A DNA stretch of 64,000 nucleotides, taken from positions 60,521,128-60,585,127 of the forward strand of contig CM057481.1 in NCBI GenBank assembly GCA_030035585.1, written 5' to 3'. Below the pieces are notes generated by a model. The model ran no database searches, had not been told where the DNA came from, and saw only the letters and a list, made by a program, of their open reading frames with translations. This DNA is from Dugong dugon (Eukaryota > Chordata > Mammalia > Sirenia > Dugongidae). Below, piece after piece: positions 1 through 11,380 of this stretch (position 1 is the first letter of the stretch; each line of letters starts with the position of its first letter). Made by a program: the position numbers and the translations under genes.

Positions 1-836
1 GACAGGGCTGTAATAAAAGATCACAGCATCACACCTGAACTTTTTCTTGTGTTTTTTTGGTAAAGAGGCAACGACTCAACCAGAGGGCAATGGGGAAGAA
101 AGCATGCTTCTGGGGAGTCTAGAATTCCTCCTGTTTTCAATGTCTGCCACACAATAACCACCCATTAGAGCTGGTTTTATGGGTAGGTAGATGTTGGCCA
201 TCTATTTGCAAGATGGTGCTAACATCATGTTAGGGTTTGGAATGTTCTCTGCCTCCTCCCAAACACCTTATCTACTGATCCATCTCTTTGATGAGGTTTT
301 CTATGCATTGTCTTCACTTGAAAGGCTTCACACCTTATTGCTCTTGGCTAGCTTGCTGAAGGCTGGCCCTGACAGTAGCTGCTGAGGAACAGCCCTCCTG
401 GAAGGTGCCATGAGGGGGAAGGAAGAATGGGAGAGATCTCCAGATTCCATTGTATGGAGTAAGTACACTATGCCTCCACATAATTTTCCCTTTATGCTTG
501 CCTCACTGGGTTTCGAGAATTGGTGTGTGAAGAGTGGTATCAGAGGGCTGTGCTGAGGGGAGCAGGCTGTTTCCCATTTATATTCTGATTCACAGCCACA
601 GCTTCAGCATCTATTGTTAGCTAAATTCATCACTTGCAAACCCTTCACTGATTTCTAGAGTTAATTATCCCTCCTTTTTATGCACCTTGCACATTCAAAC
701 ATTATAAAATTAGTGTGCTGTGATTATTTCTTTACATATTCCAGTCTCTTCTTATTTGTCCCTGGATCTCCCTACCCAGACAGTGCCTGGCCCACAGTCC
801 CCACTCACGAAGTGCCCAAATGTGGTCCTTAAAAGA
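1..836. other. unassigned sequence
   Basis: I see no convincing gene, RNA gene or recognisable repeat here. The short open frame at 191-385 has no splice context or recognisable domain. The stretch is ordinary AT-moderate intergenic or intronic DNA. Confidence 0.5.
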
Positions 837-1066
837 ACAAAGGATATATCAGACTTCAACAAAATTTAAAACCTAAGCTCTTCAAAAGACACTGTTAAGA
901 AAATAAAAAAAGACAAGTGGCAGACTAGAAAAAAAAAAAACTGCAAAACATCTATCTGATAAGGCACTTGACCAAAGCAAAGTTACAGATGACAAATAAG
1001 CATGTGAAAAGATGCTCAACATTGTAAATCATTAGGGAAATGCAAATTAAAACTGCAATAAGATAC

Positions 1067-1638
1067 TGTCTTAGTTATCTAGTGCTGTTGTAACAGAAAT
1101 ACCACAAATGGGTGGCTTTAACAAACAGAAATTTATTTTCTCACAGTTTAGGAGGCTAGAAGTCTGAAATCAGGATGCAGGCTCTAGGGGAAGTCTTTCT
1201 CTCTCTGTTGGCTCTGGAGGAAGGTCCCTGTCTCTTCTGAGATTCTGCTCCTGGGCGATTGTCTTGTGGCTTGGCATCTCTCTCTCCCATCTTTCCTTTG
1301 CTAGCTTGTTTAATCTCTTTTACATCTCAAAAGAGATTGACTTAAGGTACACCCTACACTAATCTCACCTCATTAACATAACAAAGACAACCCATTCCCA
1401 AATGGGATTATAACCACAGGCATCCTGTTGCCGTTGAGTTGATTCCAACTCATAGTGACCCTATAGGACAGAGTAGAACTGCTCCATAGGGTTTCCAAGG
1501 AGTGGCTGGTGGATTCGAACTGCCTAGCTTCTGGTTAGCAGCTGCAGCATGCCATAGTTCTTAAACACTGCGCCACCACAGGCATAGAGGTTAGGATTTA
1601 CAACACACATTTCGAGGAACACAATTCAATCCATTACA
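1067..1638 (-). mobile_element. solo LTR, ERVL-MaLR type, containing an AfroSINE
   Basis: On the plus strand the LTR runs from TGTCTTAGTTATC to TCCATTACA and is flanked by the 5-bp target duplication gatac at 1062-1066 and 1639-1643. It is the same family as the LTRs at 12107-12614, 33318-33785 and 41085-41605: the minus strand ends with the shared polyA-signal region and 'tatttctgttacaacagc'. No internal retroviral genes remain, so it is a solo LTR. An AfroSINE at 1424-1574 is nested inside. The family name is inferred; ERVL/MaLR elements typically make 5-bp duplications. Confidence 0.85.
1424..1574 (-). mobile_element. AfroSINE, tRNA-derived SINE
   Basis: The copy reads on the minus strand, with the tRNA-like B box (GGTTCGAATCC-like, seen here as 'ggattcgaact') and the RTE-like 3' tail at its left edge. 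An 11-bp direct repeat, accacaggcat, flanks it at 1413-1423 and 1575-1585. That is a target-site duplication inside the surrounding LTR, so the SINE is the youngest layer of this three-level nest (L1, then LTR, then SINE). Confidence 0.93.
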
Positions 1639-2369
1639 GATACCAATATACACCAATCAGACTAGGTAAACTTAAAAACACACTGAGAATACCGAGTGTT
1701 GGCAAGAATGTGCAACAACTAGGGCTCATACATCGCTGGTGAGAATGCAAAACGGAACAGCCAATTTTGAAAATAGTTTGCTAGTTTCTTATGAAGTTAA
1801 ACCTACATTTGCTATACAACCCAGCAATGCCACTCTTAGGTATTTCCCTAAGAGAAATAAAAACTTATGTTCACACAAAAACCTGAGTGCAAATGTTTAC
1901 AGTGGCTTTATTTATAGCTGTCAAAAACTGGAAATAATCCAATCATCCTTTGGTTCATTAGTGAACAAACATGAACATCCATACAATAGAATGCTACTCA
2001 GTAAAATAAAGAAAAGAACTATTGGCATATGTAAGAACACGGATGAATCTCAAACGCATTTTACTAAGTAAAAGAAGCCGGACCCAAAAGGCTACATATT
2101 GTAGTTTTCCATTTATATGTCATTCTGGAAAAAGCAAAACTAGAGGGGTCCGGAGAAAGGATCGGTGGTTGCCAGGGACTGAGGATAAAGGAGGAGGTGA
2201 CTACAAAGGGGCATTGATGGAGTTTTGGGGGTGATGGAACTGTTCTCTGTCTTGGTAGTGGTGGTGATTATATGTTTGTCAAAACTCACAGAGCTGTACA
2301 CCCCCCAAAAAGTGAATTTTACCGTCTGTAAACTATAGACCTCAGTAAGTCTGACTTAAAAAAAAAAAA

Positions 2370-5300
2370 GTGCTCTAACTAGAGTTGGGTGGGGTCTGTG
2401 TGGGCCAGTGGGAAGCCTTGGAACCATTTCCCTTGGGCTTTGGGGACAGGTAGGGTGCTGGGGAAAATGCCTGAGCTTAGTAGTGGAGTCGCTGGGGCCC
2501 AAGACATGCTTAACCGAAACTAGAAGCTGGCTCTTTCCCTTGGGCTCTGGAGTGGCCCCTGCTGAGCAGGGAAACGGAACTCAGGTCTTGGGTGTGGGAG
2601 CCCTGAAGGCTCAGCAGCCTGGGCGGTCACTGTAGCACCCTCCCTCCCTCCTGTGCCCCCAGCCAGCCTGTGCCCCTGCTGTTGGGTAGGAGGAGGGGCA
2701 GGAGAGTGTTAAAAGATTGGGCTCCGGAGAGGGAAGGCAATTCCACCTCTCCCCACAGAGGCTGAAGCAGGGGTGGGGGAGTAGGTCCTACTTGCCTGCC
2801 TAGCCTCAGACTCAACACCTCTGGGTGAAGACGCTGGTTACTCGAGCTCCCAGGGGCAGGCCGACACTTAATCCTTTAGTAGAGATGGCACCCAGAGCAG
2901 CGCCCATGGCACTGGACAAGTCAGCCAGCCTGTCTGTAATCTGCACACGGCTGCTGCTGGTGGGCTGAGCTCACAGGCACCCACAGCTTCCAGCTGCCCC
3001 AGCACAGCGAGCTGGCCAGGCTGCCAGGAGACCCTGGGGCCACAGAAAGGGCTCCCCTCCAGCCTGCCTCTCTCTGCGGGTCCCAGGTGGTTCTCTGTAA
3101 CTGTACATTGTCAGTGCTTGCTTCTGGGGCCCCTCACGGCTCTGCAGAGCTTGGCTTCCCTCAGGAGGTCGCAGTCCCCCTAAGTCTACAACTTCTCTGT
3201 TGGTGAGGGCAGCGTGGATAGGGCCACCCAACCCCGCCCCTACATGTGGGGTGCACAGACAAGGAGGGGGCAGATCTGAGGGGTCCCTGGGGAGCTCTTC
3301 TGGGCTACAGGTTTCCCGTCTTAGCCTTTGGACAAGGCCCTTCCTTTTGGGCTCGGGTACATGTGTGATGCAGGTGCCAGGGTCACAAGACCCTGAGCAG
3401 TCACCTGGCCCAAGGGAGGAAAGAAGGGAGCCTGGGAAATGACAGACATTCCTTGCCTTCCGAAGCCAAGTTTCCAATGTGCTATCTGAGAGGCCCTGCC
3501 AAGGGTAATGTGACATTTACATAACACCTGGTGGGGCTGCCCGGTGACAGAAGGGAGGGGCCAGGAGGGTGTGTCTTCTGGGCGCAGAGCCATCCACCGC
3601 TTAGCCTGAGGCCTGTGTTGTGTGAATGACAGCAAGGCCACCTGCTGTCCCAGGTCAAGGCTCAAACCTCATTCCTCAGCCCTCCTTTCCTCTACCAGTG
3701 ACCCACTGACCACCATCCACCCTTTCCTGAGGAAACTCATGTGACAAAATTCTTATCAACATGGCCCCATGTGAATTATTTCCAGAGCCCTGGAGAGGGT
3801 AGCCACCCCCCGACTCCAGGCAGGCACCGTCCAGAGGCCCTGCTGTGTCCACACAGGCACACACTTGCTCCATGCTGGCTCAGGGCCAGGCACAGGCCGG
3901 GCTCAGGCCAGGTGGGGACTTGGAGGAGGAATGGCCCCTGCCCTCATTAAGTTACTGTGCATGGACTGCAGAAAAGGACTCTGGCTGTCCCACTAACCAT
4001 GGCTGCCCACTTATAACCTAAGCCTCCACTTAGACGTCAATAAAACCAACAAGTCTCACGTAAACACTTCGACTCTTCACCACTGGGCCTCAGGGTGATT
4101 TAGCTCCCACAGGGGCTCAAGGCAGGTCAGGCCTCGTGAAGAGCCTGGGCAAGGGGAAGAAATGGGCTTTGCTCTGTGCCCACTGAGGCGCCTGGTGTGG
4201 CGGGAGCCGAGTCTCAGCAGGGCCACGCTGTCACGCTGGCTCACTCACGGGCATGTAGAGGGTGGACGAGCCAAGGACCTCCATGAGGGGCCCACCGCAC
4301 AGCCGGCGCAGAAGCAGTCAGAGCTGAAGCGCGGTGGGTTGCGAGAGGAGCAGAGAATTCAGGCAGGCCTGGAACCCCTCCTGATGGGTCTTACCACCAG
4401 AACCAGAAATGGCACATGAGGAGACCTTCATCCTGATTTAGGAAATAATACTGGAGTTATTACTCCCTGTCCTTGAGCATAGAGGATGTGACCCAGCTGG
4501 AGCTGGGCTCACAAGGACTCACAAGGACACATCAGCTGGGCCCCGAGGTATAAGGACAATAGCTAAGATAATCTTGGAAAATATCTTTTAGGGAAACTTT
4601 CACCAAAAGCCGATCAAAACAGAACACAAAAGACTTTCTACTCTTTTTCTGTTAGCATTTAGTGAATAGAAATTTGTTGGACCAATGAAGACCCTCCTAA
4701 CTCTAGTTACTGAAATCTGTACCAATGATTGTTAAGAAAGACGATTCAAAATGTAGGATCACAGTTTCTAGCCTAAAGCTTTCAATGGTTTTGTCCACTT
4801 GTAATGTTAATATATACTGACGGCTCTGTAACTGGGCAAACGTGGCTCTAGCAGCATGCTTGTCTGTTTTCCCGCTTCTGCCCTTTTGACTATATGCCAA
4901 ATACAACTTTCTTTGCTTTGCTAGACTTTGTGATGTTTTTCCCCTACGACAGTCTCCAGCCTTTTCAACTCTCTGACATCTGGTTCAGAGTCAGGCAGAA
5001 CCTAGCAGGACATGCAAGGGGTCCAGTGCACCCAGGGTGGGGGTATGCATGTGTAGACATGTCTCGCTGCTCCCACGGGTGAAGGCTGCCTGCAGTAACT
5101 GAGGAGGCAGCAGATGGACACAGTCACAGGGTTCTTTCTACCCAGGCCTTATGGTGCCCAGCCCCTCGTGGTCACTGTCTTGGCTCCGTCTGGGTCTACG
5201 TGCAGCCTGGTGTGCAGTTCCTGCCTCCTCATGTGCTCCCCTTTCCCTGTTTCCTTGCCTGAGCAGTTTCTTCAGTGCCCTGGGAGCCTGTTCGGCCGGT

Positions 5301-6340
5301 GTGCAGGGCAGCTGAGAGAGCTGGGCACTTAGGGGGCAAATGGCCCGGCTCCCTGTCCCTTGGCATGACTCTGAGAGTGCCCAGCACTCATCCTCAGAAG
5401 GCCCCAGTGAGACTGAGCACCAGGTGTCCACACTGGAAGCCGCTTCTGAGCGGCCCCCAGGGCTGTTCTCCCTCTGCTGCCCGCTGCCCCTTGTCCTGCC
5501 CCTGGCTTGTGCTTCTGGAGAGCCCTCCCCTGTGCAGGGTCTGCCTTTGGGGAGCAGACGGAAGGATGCAGGATGACCAGCATCGACCCTCATACCTGTG
5601 AAGAGCAGAAAGCTCCAGACTTTGGAACTGGGCCCATGGATTACCTCTGAGTCACCCAAAGATGCAGTATTTACCCCTCGAAAACCCACCTCTTCAAGAC
5701 GGCCCTATAATCAAGTCACTACAGTCAGATGGTTACTGGTAGAATCCAGTGAGTGAGAATGGAAATAACTGTGAGTCAGCCAAGCCTTCCCAGAAACTCT
5801 GCAGAGTAACTACATGCCGTGATTATGTTTGAGGCCAGGGCTCGACCCCTTCTTCTCTGACCTTGATTCCTGGCCCACACCAGGTGGTTTCCTCCCCACC
5901 TCATACCTGAGATGCTAGTGGTGAGAGCTAACCAGCTACTCTTGCAAACCCCAGTGGACCAGTCAGTTACAATGGGAGCATGGCTGTGTTAATAGAGCCT
6001 CCTGGGATACAGCAGGAAGGCTGCCTCCCTCTCCTATGTGAGGCCGCAGCAGACAGGGGCATGTGGCTGACTGGGGCAGGGCCTCCGTGGTTCTGTCTCA
6101 GCCACCTGCTGAGAAAGAGCAGCTGGGGGTTACCATGGGAGATGGAGGAGACCCTGCTTTGTCGGGGCTGAGAAGGGAAGAAGTGTTTTCACTTTTATTG
6201 CCCCAGCAACCTTTAGCAGGCAAGGAGGCTTGTAGAAGGAGGTTCCCTTTCTGCCGGAGATGCTGATTTTTTAATTAAGACATGGTAAAGGAATGTTTCA
6301 GGCTGTTTTCGCTTTCAAATAATCAATTTATCAGTGAGAC
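2370..6340. other. unassigned, moderately GC-rich sequence
   Basis: About 4 kb without a supported gene. Several open frames exist (for example minus 2971-3516 and minus 5138-5689), but they have low-complexity or arbitrary composition, overlap on both strands, and lack convincing splice or start context. A weak L2-like patch occurs near 3860-3960. No RNA gene or clear regulatory block was seen. Confidence 0.45.
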
Positions 6341-6520
6341 ATAAGTATTACCAGGGCACCTACTGTCTAATTAAGTGTTTGGAGTAGATACAAAAGACAT
6401 AAGCCTCAGTTCTTGTCCTTGGGAAACAGAACTGAGCTGAGGGGACAGAAATAAATGTATGAACCCATTCAGTCACAGTGCAGAGGAGCATATGATTAAG
6501 GACTAGCCATGTAATCTTTT
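6341..6520 (+). repeat. L2-like fragment (weak)
   Basis: The order 'agggcacctactgtctaatt', then 'cagttcttgtccttgg', matches the general layout of L2 LINE 3' regions (cacctactatgtgcc... then ...ccctgcccttggga). Divergence is high, so this is tentative. Confidence 0.4.
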
Positions 6521-7440
6521 TTGGAAAAAGAAAAGGTGTTCAGAAAACACGAGAGTAGAAAAGGAGCCTGGTGCACAGAGAGCACATGCTGTGAACCTTC
6601 AGGAGAGGGAGGGAGCGGGGGCAGTGGGGGTTCTTGGAAGATGCTGCTCTTGGAGAAATATTAGGATTGAGATAACTGGGGAAGACCAGGGGAGCAGTGA
6701 CCTGTCACAATAGACTGTTATAAATTAGTATCCCCAAACTGTAAAAACAGTAAGCCTTAATAGAAGACTTCTGTGCCTGCTCAGCCCCCTTGTGCAGCCA
6801 CACTGCCTAGGCGGTCGGTACTGAAGGCCCTCTGTGGACCAGGGATACGCAGGCTGGAGCAGCAGAGTAACTGCTCAGGGAAGCACAGCCAGAGCAAGGC
6901 AGGTGGTAGCGGGCCAGGTCTGAACCCACCTGCCAACACAAGCCTGTGACAGGGAGAACAGAGCATGTGCCAAGCATGGTGCTCAATGGCCCTAACTCTG
7001 GGAACAAAGCACCCTGGACCAGAGGAGGTTTCTCTGGTGTATCAGATACTATCTACCGTAAGACACACTGCTGAATTTACCAGCCAAATGCTGAATGCAT
7101 TTTTGATGAGTTGCAGGCTGACAAGAATTTGTAAAGGTTCTGATACCCTATCACCTGGAAATTACACTGGGAAATGTTCAGGTTATCATGGCACTTTGGA
7201 AACCCCTCTAGTACCAGAGTCACTGAGAATGTTAGGTTTCCTTCTTGTTCCTACTGATAAGAGAAAAGCCAACTTCCTTTTGACTAATACCAAGAAAACA
7301 GAGGCTTATCACATTGCGTTTTCTCAATCTGGTCATAACACATACATCACATGCACACACTGTGAAAACCAGCCCCGAGAAGACTAAGATCACGCACCTC
7401 TGACACCGAATTATGTGGTAGGTAACAAATCCCACTCCAC
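6521..7440. other. unassigned sequence
   Basis: No gene or named repeat was recognised. The 140-residue open frame at 6965-7387 has unremarkable composition and no recognisable domain. Confidence 0.4.
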
Positions 7441-7945
7441 ATACCAGCTGCATCTTATGGATGGAAATCTCAGCTTCCCTTCTCTGCTCAGTTCAGATTC
7501 CAACTGCCCACGTAGTACCCCCGACCCACCCAGGACTGGGTCAGTGGGTACCCGCCAAGCTTGAGAGTCTACATGACTTCCTCTACTTCAGGCCAACCGG
7601 CCCCCACTACTCCTTTGGGTCCATAATTCACTGGAATGACTCACAGAGCTTATGGGAGACATCATAGCTGTGATAACAGTTTTAATATAACAAAAAATGA
7701 TACAAAGAGACATAAAGAGTGAGGTCTGGGAAGGGTCAAAGCGTAGAGCTTCCATGTCCCAAAGAGGGACGCACTACCCTTCCCTGCATGGTCCCCAACC
7801 AGAAAGCTCCATCTCAGCCTCAGAGCTCTTATTGACTCTGCCATGTGGCCATGATAGATTGCATCATGCCTCGTGAGGCTTAGTCAGCATCGGACCCCAG
7901 GTGGTCTGGTCAGCCCCCCACTCATTGGCCTCAGGTGTTGGTACA
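7441..7945 (-). mobile_element. old endogenous-retrovirus-type LTR fragment
   Basis: Reverse-complementing this stretch gives a sequence clearly related to 63504-63960. Shared blocks include 'gggggctgaccaga', 'gatgctgactaa', 'atcatggccacat', 'tttgggacatggaagctct' and 'cccagacctcac'. The plus-oriented copy has an AATAAA signal in the right place for an LTR R region. Neither copy has internal genes next to it. Family name not assigned; boundaries are approximate. Confidence 0.7.
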
Positions 7946-8002
7946 GCTAGAAAGAACCAAGAACAAAGGCCAAATGGCTTTCTGCAAGGTGATTTCTCAC
8001 CT

Positions 8003-8093
8003 GCACACACATACACACACACACTGCACACACACACCACTAACACATACCACACACACATACATACACCACCACAAACACATACACACCCCA
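8003..8093. repeat. (CA)n-rich microsatellite
   Basis: Interrupted CA dinucleotide tract with CATA and CCA interruptions. Low complexity explains the short open frames over it on both strands. Confidence 0.95.
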
Positions 8094-9605
8094 GAATGGA
8101 AAGCTAAGAACAGTAACACAGCCCCGTACGGGATGACCCCAGGAAGCTGACACATGGCCTGTATTCAGGCTGTGGCCTCTGTCCATCGGCACAGAGCTGG
8201 GCTGGGCAGCGGGCACAGCTCCTGCTACAGCTCACTGTTTCCGGCAGAGGCTCCTCAGGAGTGAGATGGTGGAGGGTGTGTCTGTTTCACTCTTCCTTCT
8301 AGCCCTGGAGCTAGATAGCTTGGCTGGTTCATAAGGATGTTGAGTGAGTGAATGCAGGTGAGACTGCTTTGAGGCTTTTTCGTGCTGTGTTGTGTTGGCA
8401 TGAGCGGGGCACGTCTTTCTGTCCAGGACTAACATGTGGGATTGACAGGTGGAGGACACTTAAACTCAGTTTAACTAGAAGCTGGACGTAAGTGCCTGAC
8501 ATAATGGAGCTCCTGACTTGCTTTCTTATGTAAGTGGACAGTGGTGGCCAATGTTGGGTCAAGTGAGCAGCTGTGGGCAGCAGTAATGGAAACCAGGACT
8601 TTTCAGAAAGAAGGAGACGGGAGAGTCAATTTCACCAGGGCCCAGAAACAAACCAATTCTATTTGTAAAAAGGTTTGAAAGCCCTGGCCCCAATCAGCTT
8701 TCTAGGGTTCTCCTAGAGTGAGCATCAAAGATTCAAATTAATTTCAGTTTTAATGTGTCCTGGGCTAGGATCCCTGTCCCACAGCAAGGACCATGGTCTG
8801 AAGTGCCTCCTTATCCTGCCCTCTGCAACTTGGCACCTCACCTTCACAGAAGTCTCAGGGACAGGGATAGCCTCAAAGTGCCCTTTCTTGGACAACACCA
8901 TCTCACGTTGGCTTTTTACTTGACATTCTATACAACAGTTTTAAGATTTCACCCGTTCAGCCCCCAGATTCAGTGCCATTTCCCCTACACCACAGCCTAA
9001 GGGTGGAATTTGAAGACTGAGCCCAGACCTCCTGAGTCCTGCTTAGCAGGGTCAAGACAGAAGCCCGCATGTATGTGTGTGAGACTGCTTTGTGAAGGGC
9101 GAGGCAGGTCAGAAGTCTATGATGTCCTTCCTTAGAGTGAAAGGTGAGCACTGACCATTGATGGAACTTCGTGTGACAGCTCAGATCCTGGTCCTAGGGA
9201 AGGACAGCCCACAGGGGCTTGGACTGGGGCCCTGGTAGCAAGTGGCTTCAAACCCACCACGACATTTATAAATGCTACATTCCTCAAAGAAAAAAGGCCT
9301 TCCCCAGTGCTGATTCCTTCTTCGGCCACCCTGGCACACACCCTGACAGAACACAACTACAAGTGACTAGAATTGCCTGTGACATTAGCAGGGGTTTCTA
9401 GGGACAGCACAAGGGCTCAGCAATTTCTCCAGCAGTCATACCTGGGACCACTTACCCTTCTGGACCCATAGCTAAGATGGCAGGATTCAGTCCACTGCCA
9501 CAGTGGACTGGGCCCTGTCAGAGTCCTTGAGGGCTGTGTGGTCCGTCTACTTTCACCACACAACCCTGCAGGCTGGGGTCTAGTGGTGTCCCAGCCACAG
9601 TGTAT
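8094..9605. other. unassigned sequence
   Basis: No supported gene, RNA gene or recognisable repeat. Short open frames on both strands are arbitrary. Confidence 0.4.
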
Positions 9606-9785
9606 GAGGGCCCAAGGGGCACTGGGGTGTACTTCAGTGAGGGAGCCCAGGGGACGCTGGGGTGCATGTCAGTGAGGGAGCCCAGGGGGCGCTGGGGTGC
9701 ACATTATGAGGGAGCCCAGGGGGCGCTGGGGTGCACATTATGAGGCAGCCCAGGGGGCGCTGGGGTGCACATCATGAGAGAGCTG
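9606..9785. repeat. 34-35 bp GC-rich minisatellite, about 5 units
   Basis: The unit contains 'gggagcccagggggcgctgg' followed by 'ggtgcacattatga'. Unit starts (ggga/ggca of this motif) fall at 9641, 9676, 9710, 9744 and about 9778, giving periods of 35, 34, 34 and 34. A diverged first unit begins near 9606. The last two or three units are nearly identical, indicating recent expansion or homogenisation. Confidence 0.93.
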
Positions 9786-10004
9786 CCTTCCGCAGACCAG
9801 GAAGCTCAGTCTCAGCACTGGGCCGACGCCCTAGTCATTGAAATGGGGACCCTTACAGTTAGTCCAGTGTCTTGCTGTCTGGGAAGTCAGGGGTGCATGT
9901 GGTATATTTTAGAAAGATTTCATCCAAACTGGACACTTGCATGGGTAAGTTTCAGCTCGTTTGTAAACTCCTTTCTGAGGAAGAGCACATGCTCCAGCAC
10001 TTTG

Positions 10005-10069
10005 ATCAACTGATTATTATGTAGCAGGCACCGAGTGATTTACAAATGTTAGCTGACTTCATTTCACAT
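10005..10069 (+). repeat. MIR SINE, 5' part (split element)
   Basis: The stretch follows the MIR core layout: '..gcaggcaccgagtgatttac..' then '..cttcatttcaca'. It stops abruptly at 10069. The missing remainder of the same MIR (..gatgaggaaactgaggcac..) resumes at about 11250, so one MIR has been split by a 1.2-kb insertion. Confidence 0.75.
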
Positions 10070-11242
10070 TGAAACCGTGCTCCACCACGGCTACCTGACC
10101 CTTGGTTCGCAGCCCTTGCAAGCTGAGGTCTCCAACTGCGGTTGCTCCCAGCCTGCTGCCCTTGCAAACCACAGCCTCTAACTTCGGTTTGTATTTGGCG
10201 CCAGATCTTGGCGCATGTGCAAATCTGGAGGATCATGTTCTTTTTTTTTTTTTTTTTATTGTTGTAGTCTAGATGAAGTTTACATTTCAAGTTAGTCTCC
10301 CATACAAAATTTTATACATACATTGTTATGTGACCCTAATTGCCCACCCCATTCTGTGACAGCACACTCCTCCTTTCCATCCCTGATTTCCCATGTCCAT
10401 TCAACCAGCTCCTAACCCTCTCTGCCTTCCCATCTCACCTCTGGACAGAAGCTGCTCCTTTGGTCTCTTGTATCTACTTGAGCTAAGAGGCACACTCCTC
10501 ACCAGTATCACTTTATGTCCCACAGTCCAGTCCAATCCCTGTCTGAAGAGCTGGCCTTGGAAACTGTTTTAGTTCTGGGCTGATACAGAATCCAGGGGCC
10601 ATGCTTTCCGGGGTACCTCCAGTCTCAGTGAGACCATTAAGTCTGGTCTTCTTACTAGAATTTGAGTTCTGCACCCCATCTTTCTGCTGCTCCATCTGGG
10701 ACTCTCTGTTATGTTCCCTGTCAGGGCGGTCATTGGTGGTAGCTGGGCACCATCTAGTTCTTCTGGTCTCAGGCTGATGAAGTCTCTGGTTTATGTGGCC
10801 CTTTCTGTCTCTTGGGCTAATACTTTCCTTGTGTCAGAATCTTGTTCTTACCTGACCCCAGAACTGAGCATCCCCAGAGGGGAAGATATTCTTCAGCACA
10901 CAGCACCCCCTCTTCCCCCAACTTTGCAAACCGAGAAGTCCTACAATGGGGACTGCCTATGAAGAGTGACTCAGCATGACTCAGCACCCAGATCTCCAAA
11001 TTTGGGCATGGGAGGGCTGGGGTGTAGGGTTTCAGGCACCAACCCCTGTCCCGTGGGGACTCGAGAACATAAAAGGTCCCCGATGCACTGGGACAGGGAG
11101 TGGTCTTTTGGCCGCCAGGCCCCAAGTTGCTCCTTGTCTGTGCAGACAATAAATTGCCACTTTCGGTTTCCCTTGCAATTGGTATGTGTCTTATTTCGAT
11201 TGGCTAATAGGACACGACAAGAACCCAAAAAATTCGGTTACA
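10070..11242 (+). mobile_element. ERV-type LTR inserted in a MIR, itself interrupted by an L1
   Basis: The LTR occupies 10070-10240 and 10850-11242 (about 565 bp without the L1). It begins TGAAACC and ends GGTTACA. Its right half has promoter-like order for an LTR: a TATA-like cataaaagg at about 11069, then AATAAA at 11148-11153, then about 90 bp to the end. No viral genes are attached. The host target duplication is not resolved; CACA occurs near both edges. The family is distinct from the MaLR-type LTRs in this window. Confidence 0.65.
10241..10837 (-). mobile_element. 5'-truncated L1, 3' UTR only
   Basis: The plus strand begins with a T-run (10241-10257), the reverse of a poly(A) tail. 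It continues into sequence I recognise as an afrotherian L1 3' UTR in reverse ('tctggtctcaggctgatg', 'gtggccctttctgtctcttg'). A near-perfect duplication of the LTR sequence flanks it: atcatgttctt at 10232-10242 and atcttgttctt at 10839-10849. It therefore inserted into the LTR. Confidence 0.85.
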
Positions 11243-11380
11243 GCAGCACACCTTGAGGAAGGTATAGTCACCCTTTGCAGATGAGGAAACTGAGGCACAG
11301 AGAGATTAAGTGACTTCCAAGGACCACGCAACTGTCCCAGTTCATGCTCCTAACCACTGCACCACACTGCCTCTCTGCCC
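11243..11380 (+). repeat. MIR SINE, 3' part (split element)
   Basis: It contains the MIR hallmark 'cagatgaggaaactgaggca' followed by 'cagagagattaagtgactt', and ends 'ccacactgcctctc'. It continues the MIR interrupted at 10069. Confidence 0.88.

Larger units (their letters stand above)
837..2369 (+). mobile_element. L1 LINE 3' end, split by an LTR
   Basis: The segments 837-1066 and 1644-2369 read continuously as the end of L1 ORF2 plus 3' UTR. They include the typical order: tail of ORF2, 'catcgctggtgagaatgc', 'cccagcaatgccactc', and a final A-run at 2357-2369. The copy is 5'-truncated and its frames are broken. A minus-strand LTR (1067-1638) interrupts it with a clean 5-bp duplication, so the L1 is the older element. 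Subfamily cannot be named by eye; it resembles old placental L1M types. Confidence 0.85.

Noticed and set aside
5138..5689. 183-residue minus-strand frame
   Set aside because: GC-rich region with overlapping open frames on both strands, no domain, no repeat of the pattern in a second exon, and arbitrary composition.
10190..10215. Retroviral primer-binding-site-like 'tttggcgcca'
   Set aside because: It lies inside the left half of an LTR and not just after its end; only a short match to a lysine-tRNA primer site is present and no gag-like sequence follows.
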